From Leptospira alexanderi serovar Manhao 3 str. L 60 (GTDB lineage: Bacteria; Spirochaetota; Leptospiria; Leptospirales; Leptospiraceae), in assembly GCF_000243815.2 (NCBI RefSeq), contig NZ_AHMT02000001.1, positions 47,501 through 52,500 on the forward strand: a stretch of 5,000 bases of DNA, given 5' to 3'. The translations under genes were made by a program, and so were the position numbers. Within the stretch, counting starts at the first letter, position 1. Each line of letters starts with the position of its first letter. The notes under the pieces are model-generated. The model saw only the letters and a program-made list of their open reading frames with translations. It ran no database searches and was not told where the DNA came from. Shown in pieces: positions 1 through 5,000 of this stretch.

Positions 1-631
1 TGTCTTTCCGAAGAAATAATCCATTCCACAGCCTGAGATCCGGGCGTATGTCCTCCCGTGAATAAAATTTGTAAACCAGGTGATAGAGAATACGTTCCAT
101 CAAATGAATGAAGCCGATTCGTCCCACTCAAAGAACGGATATAAGTCGCTTGATTCGGAAAGTAGGATTGTTTTTTTAAAAGATCCAAATCATGATTTTG
201 AATATGTAACGTCGCGGAGGGAAAAAGAAAAATTCCTCCCGAATGATCAAAATGAAAATGAGTCAGCACAATATCCGTAATTTCTTTCGGATCAATCCCA
301 CAGCGTTTCAGAAGTTGATCCGGTTTTTCAAAACTCGAAAAACCAAATTTCTTTCTGTAGGAATCGTTGGAAAAACCAGAATCGATGAGAATATTTTTTC
401 CGGGAATCCGAATCAGATAGAAAAGATAAACGATTTCACGACTTCCTTTGTCTTCTTTTACGTTTAAAAAACGATCCGGATATAAACTTTTTCCGTAAAT
501 AAATACATAAAGTCCAAAACCGGACTTACAATTTTTAGATTCCTTACCATTCGAACGATTTGCATCTTGATTTCCGGAAACACAATTTAGAATTAAAAAT
601 ACATATATCAAAAATCCGAAATGAATGGTTT

Positions 632-635
<4 letters not shown>
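1..635 (-). CDS. Metallo-beta-lactamase-fold lipoprotein, lactonase-like (3' end outside window)
   Basis: The frame is open from the ATG at 635-633 to the left edge, giving 211 residues without a stop. Residues 1-18 form a lipoprotein signal: one Lys near the start, a hydrophobic stretch, then a relaxed spirochaetal lipobox I-L-N-C with Cys18 as the likely lipidated residue. The mature part has the MBL-fold metal motifs in order: IDSG at 84-87, [10 protein letters not shown] at 125-134 (ligands His126, His128, Asp130, His131) and GGHTPGSQ at 194-201 (His196). The 65-residue gap from His131 to His196 and the GHTPGxQ form resemble AHL lactonases of the AiiA/AttM type more than classical beta-lactamases. 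The bridging Asp and final His should lie beyond base 1. A zinc-dependent hydrolase at the envelope is well supported; lactone or any other substrate is inference. The start overlaps the stop of the upstream gene as ATGA, with only a weak purine-rich site ahead, so translation is probably coupled. Confidence 0.88.
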
Positions 636-1675
<1,040 letters not shown>

Positions 1676-1684
1676 AAACCTGAT

Positions 1685-3232
<1,548 letters not shown>

Positions 3233-3236
3233 TAAC

Positions 3237-3244
3237 CCTCTCCT
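3237..3244 (-). promoter_or_regulatory. Strong ribosome binding site of the HEAT-repeat gene
   Basis: AGGAGAGG on the minus strand lies 4 nt before the ATG at 3232. It fixes the start codon and is the strongest Shine-Dalgarno site in the window; the following two genes have only weak sites. Confidence 0.8.
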
Positions 3245-3245
3245 G

Positions 3246-3273
3246 AATATATCTTTGAACTCGGATTTGTGAA
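3246..3273 (-). promoter_or_regulatory. Candidate sigma70-type promoter ahead of the HEAT-repeat gene
   Basis: The minus strand has TTCACA (3273-3268, 5 of 6 to the -35 consensus), a 16-bp spacer, then TATATT (3251-3246, 5 of 6 to the -10 consensus), inside the 51-bp gap before the HEAT gene. Transcription would begin near 3240, inside the ribosome site, leaving a leader of about 8-10 nt. That is unusually short and lowers confidence. AT-rich gaps give such matches by chance. Confidence 0.35.
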
Positions 3274-3283
3274 ACAGAAAAGA

Positions 3284-3967
<684 letters not shown>

Positions 3968-3975
3968 AAAACTAA

Positions 3976-3980
3976 CTTCC
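3976..3980 (-). promoter_or_regulatory. Ribosome binding site that decides the start of the coiled-coil membrane protein
   Basis: GGAAG on the minus strand lies 8 nt before the ATG at 3967. It supports that ATG over the in-frame TTG at 3982, which lies within the terminator T-tract and would place this site inside the coding region. Confidence 0.55.
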
Positions 3981-4015
3981 AAAACAAAAGAACGTCGCCT
4001 TGAACAAAGACGACG
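3981..4015 (-). terminator. Intrinsic terminator after the SGNH hydrolase gene
   Basis: On the minus strand, bases 4015-3993 form a 9-bp hairpin with a 5-nt loop (TGTTC). The arms are CGTCGTCTT and AAGGCGACG, fully paired with one U-G wobble. It is followed directly by TTCTTTTGTTTT (3992-3981). It starts 20 nt after the stop of the hydrolase gene. The plus strand has a C-A mismatch in the stem and no adjacent T-tract, so it works in one direction. Its T-tract ends only 13 bp before the ATG of the next gene. Confidence 0.82.
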
Positions 4016-4034
4016 CCCTTAGTCTATTTTTCCT

Positions 4035-5000
<966 letters not shown>

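Noticed and set aside
80..467. Two short plus-strand open frames at the left end
   Set aside because: They are antisense to the MBL-fold gene, whose metal-binding motifs on the minus strand are unambiguous.
3968..3982. TTG at 3982 as the start of the coiled-coil membrane protein
   Set aside because: It lies in the terminator T-tract, and a usable GGAAG site sits between it and the ATG at 3967.
3993..4031. Hairpin acting as a terminator for plus-strand transcription
   Set aside because: No plus-strand gene ends there, the plus-strand stem has a C-A mismatch, and the T-run at 4027-4031 is too far from the stem.

Overview
The window looks like chromosomal DNA of a spirochaete, most likely Leptospira. 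The support is indirect: AT-rich composition (roughly 40% GC by eye), lysine/serine/phenylalanine-rich proteins, several proteins with short lipoprotein signals and relaxed spirochaete-type lipoboxes, and protein types that I recognise from Leptospira (an exported SGNH hydrolase, a HEAT-repeat lipoprotein and an LIC_10091-like lipoprotein). No tRNA, rRNA, mobile element, CRISPR array or phage gene is visible. The species assignment is inference.

All five genes lie on the minus strand, so the window reads biologically from right to left. At the right edge (5000 to 4035) is the 3' part of an SGNH/GDSL-family hydrolase whose start is outside the window. Its reading frame stays open to base 5000, so the internal ATG at 4769 is not its start. 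It ends at an intrinsic terminator (hairpin 4015-3993 plus T-rich tract 3992-3981).

Immediately after the terminator begins a tight co-directional cluster that fills the rest of the window. First is a 227-aa single-pass membrane protein with a C-terminal coiled coil (3967-3284). After 51 bp comes a 515-aa HEAT-repeat lipoprotein (3232-1685). After 9 bp comes a 347-aa probable lipoprotein with a Rossmann/methyltransferase-like layout (1675-632). Overlapping it by 4 bp (ATGA) is a metallo-beta-lactamase-fold lipoprotein (635-1) that runs off the left edge. A plausible sigma70-type promoter sits just before the HEAT gene.

Taken together, the cluster probably encodes cell-envelope proteins: a membrane-anchored coiled-coil protein, a lipid-anchored solenoid likely to bind partners, and two possible enzymes facing the periplasm or outer surface. 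The spacing suggests co-transcription, and the ATGA overlap suggests coupled translation of the last two. The shared process cannot be read from the sequence. The least explained points are the methyltransferase-like fold on an exported protein, the lactonase-like fold on a lipoprotein, and how the cluster is transcribed with a terminator 14 bp ahead of its first start codon.
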